DNA of 62,296 bases from Pseudomonadota bacterium (lineage in GTDB: Bacteria > Myxococcota_A > UBA796 > GCA-2862545). The notes under the pieces were generated by a model that saw only the letters and a list, made by a program, of their open reading frames with translations, ran no database searches and was not told where the DNA came from. The position numbers and the translations under genes were made by a program. Each line of letters opens with the position of its first letter. Position 1 is the first letter of the stretch. The DNA is taken from the NCBI GenBank assembly GCA_947505245.1, contig CANNIZ010000024.1:1-62296 (forward strand). The letters are read 5' to 3'. Shown here in pieces: positions 16,626-25,080 of the stretch.

Positions 16626-17813
16626 TCACTCGTAGTACATCCACAGGTGGCCGGGGAACAGCCAGGTGAGGCCGTCGCGCAGGCGGTCGCGCCAGTTGAT
16701 CCAGTTGTGGCCGTCCTGCGCTTCGACGTAGCGGACCTTCATGCCGGCGTCCCGCAGGATGGGGGCCATGCTGCGGTTGTAGTAGATGAGCCCCTCGAAC
16801 GTGCCGCACGACACGAACACGCGGGTGGCGCGGTGCGGCTGCCCGGGCTCGGGCACGAGGTTGATGCGGCGAGGATCGGCGCGGAACTGGTTCACGAACT
16901 TGACGATCGGGTCCCACAGCGGGCCGCGGTCGTGGCGGCCGATGTCGGTGAACGCGAAGCTGCCGCTCTGCAACATGAGCTGGCCGAACTTGCCGGGGTA
17001 CTGCCACGCCGTGTACAGGCTGGTGACGCCGCCGAACGACGCGCCCATCAGACCCATGGTCTCGGGGCTCTCGTTGATGGCGTGCCGCGCGGTGACCGCG
17101 GGGATGACGTCTTCGACGATGAACTGGGCCTGGCGCGGATTTGCGCCGTACTCGACGTTGCGACCGGCGCCGCCCGACGTGAACGCGACGATCAGCGGCG
17201 CGACGTCGTGCCGATAGATAAGGTTGTCAAGTACCTTTCGGATGCCAGCGTACTTGCGGTAGTCATCGCCGTCATGGCAGATGAGGAGCGGGTACTTCTT
17301 GTGCGGCTTGTATTCGGCGGGCAGGTAGATGTAGACGTCCCGCGTCTCGCCCCACGCCTTGCTCTGGACGCGGATGCGCTCCATGTGACCGCGCCGGGCG
17401 CGGGGATCGGCCCTGCACCACTGCGGTTCGATGTAGCCGGGCATCGGGCAGACGCTGTTGCTGCCGAACGGATCGAAGGCCTGGCGTCCGTTGAGCGGGT
17501 CGCGCATCCACTGGAGCACGCCGCCGCGGCGGACCTCGAACTTGTACTCGACGCGGGCTGCGTGGGGCAGCTCGAGCGGGAGGTAGTACGCGTCCGTGCC
17601 CGGGATGCGCTGGAATTCCTGGCGGCTCTCGAGGCCGAACACGAAGTGGACGAGGTGAATCGAGTCCACCGAGCGCTTGTCCCAGAAGAAGAACAGCGCA
17701 GTGTCCGCTTCCAACAGCGGGAACTCGTTCGACTTCACGAACTGTTCGAGCTCGTGGTCGGCACGGCGCGGATCGGCCTCGATCCGCTTTTGGAGCTCGG
17801 CGACCCTATACAA
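16626..17813 (-). CDS. Alpha/beta-hydrolase esterase of the enterochelin-esterase (Fes) family
   Basis: This 395-residue cytosolic-looking protein has an N-terminal all-beta domain (about 35-125, with FFFWDKRSVDSIHLVHFVFG), as in Fes-type esterases. The hydrolase domain contains VYIYLPAEYKPHKKYPLLIC, the nucleophile elbow GASFGG, and a late catalytic His in EAQDGHNWINW. It lacks a signal peptide. The visible start is TTG 17813; no better start lies nearby, and a TATAGG sequence overlaps the second and third codons, so the start is uncertain. Fes-type enzymes cleave ester bonds in siderophores, but no siderophore genes are nearby, so the substrate is unknown. Confidence 0.83.
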   Translation of the reverse strand: MYRVAELQKRIEADPRRADHELEQFVKSNEFPLLEADTALFFFWDKRSVDSIHLVHFVFGLESRQEFQRIPGTDAYYLPLELPHAARVEYKFEVRRGGVLQWMRDPLNGRQAFDPFGSNSVCPMPGYIEPQWCRADPRARRGHMERIRVQSKAWGETRDVYIYLPAEYKPHKKYPLLICHDGDDYRKYAGIRKVLDNLIYRHDVAPLIVAFTSGGAGRNVEYGANPRQAQFIVEDVIPAVTARHAINESPETMGLMGASFGGVTSLYTAWQYPGKFGQLMLQSGSFAFTDIGRHDRGPLWDPIVKFVNQFRADPRRINLVPEPGQPHRATRVFVSCGTFEGLIYYNRSMAPILRDAGMKVRYVEAQDGHNWINWRDRLRDGLTWLFPGHLWMYYE

Positions 17814-17828
17814 GGGCGTAGCCCGCGT

Positions 17829-17847
17829 AGCGAGGCGCAGCCGAGCG
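17829..17847. repeat. 19-nt intergenic repeat, copy 2
   Basis: This is identical to 10888-10906 (AGCGAGGCGCAGCCGAGCG). It lies between the peptidase-E-like stop (17855) and the esterase start (17813). Confidence 0.55.
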
Positions 17848-17854
17848 TAGGGAT

Positions 17855-18823
17855 TTAAGCATCAGCCTTCTCCAGCAAGTGGACCTCGCCGTCCTGGGAC
17901 AGGCGGAACGCCGCGTCGGGTTGGCCGCGGTTCACCCACGTGCCCTCCTGTTCGGCGAGCCAGGCACCGTTCTCGAGGCCGACACACGCGGATTGGAAGC
18001 GCAGCGCGAGCAGCGCCACCTTCGTCTTGTCGTGCAGTTGCAGGCGCTGGCGAGCGTGGGGGAGCACGACGATGTGCCGCGCGAGACCGAGCCCGCGGTC
18101 GAGCACCTCGGGGTGGGCCTGGCCGGACGGCGGGTCGTCGTGAAACAGGACCACGTCTTCGGTGACGGCCATGGCGCCGGCCGACCACGCGAGGACGCCG
18201 ACGCCACGGCGCCGGGCTTGCCGGAGCGACTCTCCGAAGCCGAAGAACTCGAGGCGGTTGCGCAGCACGCCGACGTGGCCGCCGGCGATCAGCACCGCGC
18301 GGGCCTCGCGCAGCATGCCTTCGATCTGCTGGACGCGCCTGCTCACCTGGGGGTGGTCGAGCGGGTGCCACTTCTCGGTGAACTCGGCGCGGATGCGGTC
18401 ACATTGGCGGACGTAGCGATGACGCAGCGCGTGGAGCGCCTCCACAGCGTCCTGGAACTCTTCCTTCACGAAGGTGGAGTCCGGATCCTGCTCGCGTTGG
18501 GCGAGCATCAACCTGAGGGCCGCGATCGCGGGATCGAGGCGAGCCCGGTACAGCCCCTTCAGCGCGCGGATCTCGTCCTGCTGCTGGTGGTGCGCTTCGA
18601 ACAGGTCGGGCGCCTTGCGGGCGAGATCCTCGAACCATTCGTAGATGGGGAGCGGCTCACCTTCGAGGCCGACGTCGTGCCGAAGCGCGTCATCGTCGTT
18701 CTCGTCGTGACGCCAGCCGGCGGTGATGTACAGCACACGACCATGCCGCTCCACGGTTTGGAGGGCCTCTGGCATGTTGGGCGTGGGGCGCTGAGGCCCG
18801 AGCAAATAGAGTGGACCGTTCAC
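17855..18823 (-). CDS. Peptidase S51 / class-I glutamine-amidotransferase-like protein
   Basis: The 322-residue protein has the S51 (dipeptidase E, cyanophycinase) pattern. VLIAGGHVGVLRNRLEFFG gives the loop before the active site, and VLAWSAGAMAVTEDVVLFHD contains the nucleophile serine in the SAGA elbow. A following segment, RGLGLARHIVVLPHARQRL, carries the family histidine. The first half (about 60-160) is a helical insertion rich in Arg, Glu and Gln that is not typical of peptidase E, which is about 230 residues. GTG 18823 is the start; it has no Shine-Dalgarno sequence, but a TATACC box lies 6 nt upstream. Activity on Asp-X dipeptides is possible but not shown. Confidence 0.8.
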   Translation of the reverse strand: MNGPLYLLGPQRPTPNMPEALQTVERHGRVLYITAGWRHDENDDDALRHDVGLEGEPLPIYEWFEDLARKAPDLFEAHHQQQDEIRALKGLYRARLDPAIAALRLMLAQREQDPDSTFVKEEFQDAVEALHALRHRYVRQCDRIRAEFTEKWHPLDHPQVSRRVQQIEGMLREARAVLIAGGHVGVLRNRLEFFGFGESLRQARRRGVGVLAWSAGAMAVTEDVVLFHDDPPSGQAHPEVLDRGLGLARHIVVLPHARQRLQLHDKTKVALLALRFQSACVGLENGAWLAEQEGTWVNRGQPDAAFRLSQDGEVHLLEKADA

Positions 18824-18829
18824 CGCGCC

Positions 18830-18835
18830 GGTATA
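18830..18835 (-). promoter_or_regulatory. Candidate -10 box TATACC directly before a GTG start
   Basis: On the minus strand TATACC is followed by six bases and then the GTG at 18823, so transcription would begin at or near the start codon. It lies in the 18-nt gap after the upstream gene's stop. Confidence 0.3.
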
Positions 18836-18841
18836 GCCCGT

Positions 18842-19468
18842 TCAGGGGACGAACGCGCGCCCGATGGTGAGCAACTCCAACACGTGGCGCTCGTCGTGGA
18901 CGATCTCGGGCCGCTGGACCTTGATGTGGCCGTCGCGGATCTCGATCCATGGCGCCGTTGGGCCGAGCGTGTCCACCGCGAGCAGCGCCTGGACGGCCTT
19001 GGGCCCGAGCCAGACAGCGCCGTGTTCGGGCGTTGTGTACACGTCCCAAACACCGTTGAGGGGGGCGGGCGCCTCCGACCAGCGCGGCGGTACCATGCCG
19101 TCGGGCAGCAGCAAGCCGCCGAGGAGGCCGTCCGCGCGAAGAAAATCGGGGCCCGTACGGCCGATGTACATCACGGCGCCTGCGGTTTCGACGGGGAACT
19201 CGGCGGTCGTCCACCCGCGGCGCTCCTTCGCGGCGCCTCGCGCTTCGTGGGCCTGCACGACGAACGGCTTGCCCTCGAGCTCACCGTGGACGGACCACGC
19301 GAGGCCCTTCTCGGGGTAGGGCTCGACGACGAAGCCGCGCTGTGCGAGCTGCTTCGAAAGCGCGGCAAACTCCTGTTGCCCCTGGTAGGCGAGCCAACCG
19401 ACGAACCCGACCGGCAGCGCCAGTACGCCCACGATGACGGCCCACTGGAGCGCGTCCTTCCCAGTCAT
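18842..19468 (-). CDS. Membrane-anchored protein of unknown function
   Basis: The 208-residue protein has one N-terminal membrane helix (WAVIVGVLALPVGFVGWLAY) and then a soluble domain of about 170 residues that is probably outside the cytoplasm. The domain alternates strands (GFVVEPYPEKGLAWSVHG, KPFVVQAHEARG) without a recognisable active site. The ATG overlaps the PilP-like lipoprotein stop as ATGA, so the two are translationally coupled and may act together at the inner membrane. The function is unknown. Confidence 0.78.
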   Translation of the reverse strand: MTGKDALQWAVIVGVLALPVGFVGWLAYQGQQEFAALSKQLAQRGFVVEPYPEKGLAWSVHGELEGKPFVVQAHEARGAAKERRGWTTAEFPVETAGAVMYIGRTGPDFLRADGLLGGLLLPDGMVPPRWSEAPAPLNGVWDVYTTPEHGAVWLGPKAVQALLAVDTLGPTAPWIEIRDGHIKVQRPEIVHDERHVLELLTIGRAFVP

Positions 19469-20088
19469 GGCGTCTGTGGCGCGGCACCGGGTGCGGTACC
19501 CGTCGGGAACAGCGAGCCAAGCACGTAGGTGTGCACCACGGCGTGGTCGCCGACGGGGGTGACCTCCGCGACCTGTACCGCGTCGCGACCGATGGCCAAC
19601 ACCACGAGGTGGGCCGCGGGCAGGAGGTCTCCGGGGGTGACCACGGTCTCTGTGCCGTCAGCGAGGCCGAGGATGGCGCGGGGTGGCTGGGCTCCGGGAA
19701 CCGTGGAGACGAGCCGCACGCCCCAGCCCTGGGGCGGCGGCGGGAACGGCGCGAGGGACGTGGGTGACGGCGGCGGTGGGGCCGCGGCGGCGGGCGCCTG
19801 CACGCGCGACTCAGCCGGCACCGCGGATTCCGGAGGCAGCGGCGCGAGGCCGAGCGCGGCGGCGGCTTCTTCGGCCGAGGGCGGGCGGGTGTCGGCGGCG
19901 TCGGCAGCGTCTGGCCGGTCTTCGGCGTCGAAGTTGAACCCGTCCGTGATCGAGCCCGCGGCGGCAGCAGGTGCCTCGACGTCCGTCAGATCCGAGGCGT
20001 TCGCAGCGGAGGGCTCGTCGGGCACGGGATCGAACGGCCGCCCCGAGGGAGCGACTTCCATACACGCGGCGAGCCAGAGCCAAATCAC
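19465..20088 (-). CDS. Lipoprotein with PilP-like C-terminal domain
   Basis: The 207-residue product starts MIWLWLAACMEVAPSG, with a very short signal and a lipobox LAAC (Cys9). A long Ala/Pro/Asp-rich disordered tether (about 20-120) follows. The compact C-terminal domain contains RAILGLADGTETVVTPGDLL and AIGRDAVQVAEVTPVGDHAV, the strand-gdxL-strand pattern of PilP/GspC homology-region domains. Those proteins couple inner-membrane parts to the secretin of type IV pilus or type II secretion systems. No pilus or secretion genes lie nearby, so PilP-likeness is a structural guess. It is coupled to the next gene by an ATGA overlap. Confidence 0.75.
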   Translation of the reverse strand: MIWLWLAACMEVAPSGRPFDPVPDEPSAANASDLTDVEAPAAAAGSITDGFNFDAEDRPDAADAADTRPPSAEEAAAALGLAPLPPESAVPAESRVQAPAAAAPPPPSPTSLAPFPPPPQGWGVRLVSTVPGAQPPRAILGLADGTETVVTPGDLLPAAHLVVLAIGRDAVQVAEVTPVGDHAVVHTYVLGSLFPTGTAPGAAPQTP

Positions 20089-20170
20089 CTGCAGCTACCC
20101 CCAACGGGGACGTTCTACCGCGCGGGAGGTCCGCCCGTAAACGCTGGCCGGAAGAAAGCGCACGTCGGCG

Positions 20171-21520
20171 TCACCGCCAGCCGGGGAAACCGTCCGGCAG
20201 GGTGCGCAACATCAGCGGCAGGAGGGCCAGCACCCACAGCGCGGCCAGCACGACGCGAACCGGCTCGGCGCGCGCGACGGCGAGGGTGCCGCGAGCGTCA
20301 GAGCAGGCGATGGCGAGGAACGCCAGCCCGAACGGCTCGAGCGGCAGCCGGTACCGCGACATGCCCGCGAGCATCGCGATGGCCAGCATGTGGTACGCGA
20401 CCACCCCGGCCGCCAGCAGGCCAAACGGTCCCTTGCCGCGGAGGAACCCGGCCGCGCCACCCCCGAGGATGACGGCGAAGCTCGTGGCTGCGACCGACAG
20501 GAGGAGCGGCTCCTTGACCTCGAAGGGCAGGCCCGGCCACCGGCCGAGGCGCACGTGCCGGGTGAGGAACGTGTGCGGCGTGACGAGCTGCGCGAGGCGG
20601 ACCGGGACGCGCGCGAGGAATTCGCCAGGGTTCTGCTTGATCCACGCCACGCCGTTGTCGCGCTCGCAGCGGTCCCAGGCCGGCGCGGGGAGCTTGGTGG
20701 GGCAGTGGCGGCGGCCGATCCTCGCGTATGCGTCGTACGTGGCGTCGTCGATCTGGCCCGAACCCCAATCGAACGACATCGGCGGGAAGTTGTTGTCGCC
20801 CAACCACATCATCTGGCCGAGCGTGGCGTCGGTGATCACGAAGCCGTGATGCCGATTTGAGGCGTACAGGCTGTACGGCGCCACCGAAAGGAACAACGCG
20901 AACGCGAACGCGAGCGCGTGGCCCCACCGCGCCTTGAACGCCTGGAACAGCGACTCGCCGACGGGCCACAACGCGGCGACCACGAAGATCGGCCCCATGT
21001 AGGTGGCGACCCCGCGGAACAACACGCAGGCGCCCACGAGCAGGCCAGGGAGCAGCGCGCGCGTCGCGCGTCCATCGCGACTCCACAGCAGCGACCAGGC
21101 TGCGAGCAGCAGCAGCGCGGTGTAGACGACCTCAGAGAACAGCGACCCGGCGAACCACGCGAACGTCGCGTGCAGCGCGAGCATCCAGGCGGCGAGCCGT
21201 CCCGCGCGCTCATCCGCGAGGCGGCGGACCAGGGAGGCGAGGATGCCGATGGAAAGCACAGAAGCTGCGACCTGCAGCGAACGCGCGGCGTGCACCGTGC
21301 CGAAGACCACCTGAAACGCGGCGAGCGTGTACGGCCACCCGGGCGCCCAAAGCCAGCCCTCGTGCGCCATCAGGCCGTGCCCCTTCACGATGTTCTTTGC
21401 GAGGTCTTTGTACGTGCATTCGTCGCGCAGGCAGCCGGTCGCGCCCCACAGGAGCAGCGGAAGGACACGCAGCACGAGGCCGGTGCCCATTGCGGCGAGG
21501 ACGGATCTGTCGCGGAACAC
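20171..21520 (-). CDS. GT-C family membrane glycosyltransferase (GT39/ArnT-like)
   Basis: The 449-residue protein has about ten to twelve hydrophobic helices. A first-loop acidic motif CLRDECTYKDLAKNIVKGHG matches the DE-x-x-Y pattern of GT-C enzymes, which use polyprenyl-phosphate sugars as donors. A large exported loop lies around residues 225-305 (LGDNNFPPMSFDWGSGQI, RRHCPTKLPAPAWDRCERD, with two Cys). The start may be GTG 21520 or ATG 21490. An 82-nt gap separates it from the lipoprotein downstream. It is divergent from the EEP gene at 21567 across about 46 nt. Acceptor and sugar are unknown. Confidence 0.82.
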   Translation of the reverse strand: MFRDRSVLAAMGTGLVLRVLPLLLWGATGCLRDECTYKDLAKNIVKGHGLMAHEGWLWAPGWPYTLAAFQVVFGTVHAARSLQVAASVLSIGILASLVRRLADERAGRLAAWMLALHATFAWFAGSLFSEVVYTALLLLAAWSLLWSRDGRATRALLPGLLVGACVLFRGVATYMGPIFVVAALWPVGESLFQAFKARWGHALAFAFALFLSVAPYSLYASNRHHGFVITDATLGQMMWLGDNNFPPMSFDWGSGQIDDATYDAYARIGRRHCPTKLPAPAWDRCERDNGVAWIKQNPGEFLARVPVRLAQLVTPHTFLTRHVRLGRWPGLPFEVKEPLLLSVAATSFAVILGGGAAGFLRGKGPFGLLAAGVVAYHMLAIAMLAGMSRYRLPLEPFGLAFLAIACSDARGTLAVARAEPVRVVLAALWVLALLPLMLRTLPDGFPGWR

Positions 21521-21566
21521 GCCCAGGCATTACCGCGCTGCGTTAGGACAGGCGAGGGAGGAGCAC

Positions 21567-22388
21567 GTGAATGTAAGGCGCCTCGCCGTCGCGCTCGCCG
21601 CGGCCTTAGCCTTGCACGTGCCGGGGATGACGCCGTCGCCGTCGTTCACGCTGCTGTCGGCCAACGTCGGCAACCTCGACGCGCTCACGGGCGGGCCGTG
21701 CGCGGACTGGCCGGCGCGCGGCGCGCTGTGTGTCGCCGCGGACGAGGACGAGGCAGCAGCGTCGCTCAAGGCGCGTTCGCCCGATGTGATCGCGCTGTTC
21801 GAGGTGCTTCCGACGGACGGTGACGCGAGCGCGCGGCGGTTGCTCGGCGCCGGCTACACGATGGTGTGCGACGGCATCGGCGGGTACGACTGCCTGGGCC
21901 TCAACCGCGAGCGCTTCGAGGTGATCACGGTGGCGACCCCACCGCAGCCTGCCGCGTGTGCAGGCAAGGCGGATTTCGCGGCCGTGTTCTCCGTCGATGT
22001 GCTCTGGGACGGCGTGCCGCTGCGGTTCGTGGTCGCACACCCCTACCAGGCGTTTACCGACGAGGAGGACCTCTGCCGCGAGGCGCAGCTGCAGCAAACG
22101 TTCGTCGAACTTCCGCTCGGGGACACCGTGATCGTCGGCGACCTGAACATGGACCCGGACCGCATGTGGTGGTTCTTCGCGTCGCCCGAGGTGTGGCACG
22201 CCAACGTGGGCCGAGGACGTCCGTTTCGCACGCTCGACGACGGGATGATCCTGCCCGACCCGACGTGGCTCGGCGCGCTCACGCTCGACCACGTGCTCGT
22301 TCGCGGGCTCGCGGGCGGCTGCACCACGCTGCCTCCCCTGGCCGACCGGATGGACCACCGCGCGCGGTGGTGCAGCATCCTGCGGTAG
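21567..22388 (+). CDS. Secreted endonuclease/exonuclease/phosphatase (EEP) family protein
   Basis: The start is GTG 21567, with GGGAGGA 4-5 nt upstream, giving 273 residues. A signal peptide (MNVRRLAVALAAALALHVPG) precedes the EEP fold. The motifs are LLSANVGNLD (metal/substrate Asn), VIALFEVLPTDGDA (metal-binding Glu), VVAHPYQAF, TVIVGDLNMDPDRMW (catalytic Asp and Asn) and the C-terminal LTLDHVLVRG (Asp-His). All key residues seem present, so the enzyme should be active as a secreted nuclease or phosphodiesterase. Several Cys residues suggest disulfides outside the cytosol. The next gene follows after 32 nt. Confidence 0.85.
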   Translation: MNVRRLAVALAAALALHVPGMTPSPSFTLLSANVGNLDALTGGPCADWPARGALCVAADEDEAAASLKARSPDVIALFEVLPTDGDASARRLLGAGYTMVCDGIGGYDCLGLNRERFEVITVATPPQPAACAGKADFAAVFSVDVLWDGVPLRFVVAHPYQAFTDEEDLCREAQLQQTFVELPLGDTVIVGDLNMDPDRMWWFFASPEVWHANVGRGRPFRTLDDGMILPDPTWLGALTLDHVLVRGLAGGCTTLPPLADRMDHRARWCSILR

Positions 22389-22420
22389 GCGTGCTACGAT
22401 GCGCCCCGGAGGACCGGCCC

Positions 22421-23896
22421 TTGCGATGGACTTTGCGTGTGCTCGCGCCCCTTGGGTTGGCCGGCTGCCTGGGTGATCCCCATGTGGCGTGTACGTCGGA
22501 CACCGAGTGCCGCGACGCGTTTGGTTTTGGCGAGGTGTGCGTCGAAGAGGGTGTCGGCGCGGGGTATTGCGCGGTCGCCGAGCTCCCGACGCGGTGCACG
22601 TCGTCCATCCCCGGCGGCCTGCCGGACGTGATGGCCGATCCGCACGCGTTCTCCAACGGGATCGTGCTCGCCAGCGTCCACGACCACAACTGGGACGTGG
22701 CGGAGCTGCAGTCGGTGCGCCTGGCCATCATGGAGGCCGACGAGAACGGCGGCGTCGAGGGGTTTCCCCTCGGACTGCTCGAGTGTACGTACGGCGTCGA
22801 CGCGGCGTATGACGACCTCGATGAGAACGGCGCAGCCGCTGCGATCGGCACCTTCCTCACGGGTCGTCTCGGCATCCAGGGCTACATCGGCCCCTACACC
22901 TCGGGGCAGTCCACGGCGCTGTTCAACGCGCTGTCCGAGGTCGGCGGCGCGTTCGTGATCTCGCCGTCGGCGACGAGCCCGTCGCTTACCAACATCGACG
23001 GCGTCACGAAGTCCGATCAGGCGCCGGGGACGTTCTGGCGCACCGCTGCGCCCGACTCGTTTCAGGGCGAGGTCGCCGCCGAGGACATGCTCACGCGCGG
23101 GCGCACGAAGGTGGCCGTCATCTACTACAACGACCCGTACGGGAACGGGCTCGAGCTCGCGTTCCGCACGCGGTTCACGGCCGAGGGTGGCCATCAGGTC
23201 GTGTCGCTGCAGTACGCCGACAACTCCGTGCTCGCGAGCCACGTCGCCACCCTCGCTTCGGACGCGACGATCGAGGAGGTGTTCATGATCTCCGGCGACA
23301 CCGCGGACATCGCCACGTTCCTCAACGCGGCCGGGGTGGTGTCGGGCTTTGATGACGAGGCGGGTGATCCCTACCCGAACACCGGCAAGGGGATCTTCCT
23401 GTCGGACGCGGCGAAAGACACCGACATGCTCAACGGCGTCACCACCGGGGATTCCCTCCTCGAGCAGGTGCGCGGCTCGGCGCCCGCAGCCCCCGACCCG
23501 ACCAACGTCGAGTACAACACGTTCAAGGCGGCGTACTCGGCGCGCTACGGGCAGGACCCCGAGGCCACGATCTACATGCCGTACAGCTACGACGCCGGCT
23601 GGCTCGCGTTGTACGCCGCGACCTGGAGCGTGTCCCAGGACGGCGTGCTCGGGGCCGAGGGCATGGGCCTCGGCATGCGCCACGTGTCGTCCGGCGACGA
23701 TGTGCGCTTGCTGCCGGGTGACTGGAACACCGGTCGCGCGCGGTTCTCCGCGTCGCAGTCGATCGACGTCCGCGGGACGAGCGGTCCGCTCGACTTCGAC
23801 CCGGCGACCGAGGAGACCGCGACCTCGGTGGACATCTGGGAGATCACCGAGTCGGGTGACGGCTTCGAGGTGGTCGGGACGTTCGAACCCCAGTGA
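22421..23896 (+). CDS. Solute-binding lipoprotein (type I periplasmic-binding, LivK-like)
   Basis: The start is TTG 22421, chosen because GGAGGA (22408-22413) lies 7 nt upstream and the frame then gives a perfect lipoprotein signal, MRWTLRVLAPLGLAGC, with Cys16. The 491-residue product has an N-terminal Cys-rich segment, then a type I periplasmic-binding fold: ASVHDHNWDVAELQSVRLAI, LGIQGYIGPYTSGQSTALF, FVISPSATSPSLT, TKVAVIYYNDPYGNGLEL and IYMPYSYDAGWLALYAAT. These match branched-chain-amino-acid-type (Peripla_BP_6) receptors. No ABC permease or ATPase genes are adjacent, so it is an orphan sensor or receptor here. The GTG of the next gene follows after 22 nt. Confidence 0.87.
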   Translation: MRWTLRVLAPLGLAGCLGDPHVACTSDTECRDAFGFGEVCVEEGVGAGYCAVAELPTRCTSSIPGGLPDVMADPHAFSNGIVLASVHDHNWDVAELQSVRLAIMEADENGGVEGFPLGLLECTYGVDAAYDDLDENGAAAAIGTFLTGRLGIQGYIGPYTSGQSTALFNALSEVGGAFVISPSATSPSLTNIDGVTKSDQAPGTFWRTAAPDSFQGEVAAEDMLTRGRTKVAVIYYNDPYGNGLELAFRTRFTAEGGHQVVSLQYADNSVLASHVATLASDATIEEVFMISGDTADIATFLNAAGVVSGFDDEAGDPYPNTGKGIFLSDAAKDTDMLNGVTTGDSLLEQVRGSAPAAPDPTNVEYNTFKAAYSARYGQDPEATIYMPYSYDAGWLALYAATWSVSQDGVLGAEGMGLGMRHVSSGDDVRLLPGDWNTGRARFSASQSIDVRGTSGPLDFDPATEETATSVDIWEITESGDGFEVVGTFEPQ

Positions 23897-23918
23897 ACAA
23901 GTCCCCGTCGTCGCCGTC

Positions 23919-25043
23919 GTGAGCGCGCCGGTCGTCGAACTGCAGCGGCGCGGCGACGTGCAGGTGATCGTCGCCCGCACGGCGCCGGCGCTGCACGGGT
24001 CGATCCGGGGTCTTGCCTGGTTCCTGATCGTGGTCGGCGTGACGGGTCTCGCGGGTCTCGCGGTGCTGCGGGTGCCAGCGTCGGTACACGTCGCGTACCT
24101 CTTGTTCTTCCTGCTGACCGCGATCGTGGTGTGGGCCGACGCGCAGGAGGGAGGCGCGCGCGTCACCGGGGAGCTCGGGTTCGCGAACGGTCGCCTCACG
24201 CGAATGTCGGGGTTCTCGGCGGTGGGCTGGTCCGAGCTCGTGTTGCCGGCGCGCGGCGTGATCGTGCTCGAGACGATCGCGGAGCTCGACACGAAGCGAC
24301 TTGTCGGCGAGATGGAGCGCGCGTGTCGCGTGATCGCCGTGCCTACGGAGGACGCGGTCGCGACGTGGGAGGCCGTTCGCTTCGTCCGGAAGGCGCCGAT
24401 CGGGCTCACCGTGGTGCCGCAGGCGTCGTTCGACATCGCGCGAGGCATCGCGGAGAGCCTCTCCCGGGCGCTCGCGTGGGACATGATCGACCTCACCGCG
24501 GACCCGGAGCGGCGCGGGCACGACGAGCTCGACCGGCCGCTGTCCGATCGCGCTGATACGCTCGCGAAGGCGATCGCCACCGATGTGCCGTCGAGCCGTC
24601 CGTTCGGCGCCGCGCGGTGGACGAACGCGACGGGGACGCACCTCGGGCTCCGCAGCATCGGGCTCGCAGGCCTCATCGGTCAGCTCGCCCTCGCGATTCC
24701 GCTGCTGGCGCTGGTATACCTGCTCTCCGGCGGCAACCTCGGCATCCCGCTCCTCGGGGCGGCGCTCGTGGTGCTGCGCGCGGGTGGTCGGACGGTCGTG
24801 GATCTTCGGCCCGAGCAGCTCGTGGTGCGGCCGCTCACCGTGTGGTTGCCGCTCGACGACGAGACCGTGTTGTCGTGGTCGCAGATCGAGGCGGTGCAGG
24901 CCGTGACCGACCGCGGGAGCGTGGGGCTGCGCATCGTCGCGGACGAGGGAAGCGTGTTCGTGCACACGTCGAGCCGCGCGGCGGCGCGCTGGGCAGCCCA
25001 GGAGATCAAGCGCTACCTCGCCGAGCGGGCGCGGCCGCGATGA
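23919..25043 (+). CDS. Membrane protein with PH-like segments, unknown
   Basis: Starting at GTG 23919 (MSAPVVELQRRG), the 374-residue protein has two pairs of hydrophobic helices: residues about 30-65 (LAWFLIVVGVTGLAGLAVL, VAYLLFFLLTAIVVW) and about 250-290 (LAGLIGQLALAIPLLALVYL). Each pair is followed by a soluble domain. The last domain (VVDLRPEQLVVRPLTVWLP, WSQIEAVQAVTDRGSVGLRI) has the look of a bacterial PH-like domain. It is probably cotranscribed with the solute-binding lipoprotein. No catalytic residues are evident. Confidence 0.75.
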   Translation: MSAPVVELQRRGDVQVIVARTAPALHGSIRGLAWFLIVVGVTGLAGLAVLRVPASVHVAYLLFFLLTAIVVWADAQEGGARVTGELGFANGRLTRMSGFSAVGWSELVLPARGVIVLETIAELDTKRLVGEMERACRVIAVPTEDAVATWEAVRFVRKAPIGLTVVPQASFDIARGIAESLSRALAWDMIDLTADPERRGHDELDRPLSDRADTLAKAIATDVPSSRPFGAARWTNATGTHLGLRSIGLAGLIGQLALAIPLLALVYLLSGGNLGIPLLGAALVVLRAGGRTVVDLRPEQLVVRPLTVWLPLDDETVLSWSQIEAVQAVTDRGSVGLRIVADEGSVFVHTSSRAAARWAAQEIKRYLAERARPR

Positions 25044-25080
25044 ACGCGTTCTCGAGGGGTCTTGCCTCAGAGCCGGGGAC

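Noticed and set aside
20089..20170. Terminator between the glycosyltransferase and the PilP-like gene
   Set aside because: Only weak GC-rich dyads and no T-run were found, so no terminator is called.
22394..22400. CTACGAT as a separate promoter for the solute-binding lipoprotein
   Set aside because: It is possible as a -10 box, but it sits only 6 nt after the previous stop and has no -35. Read-through from the EEP gene is simpler.
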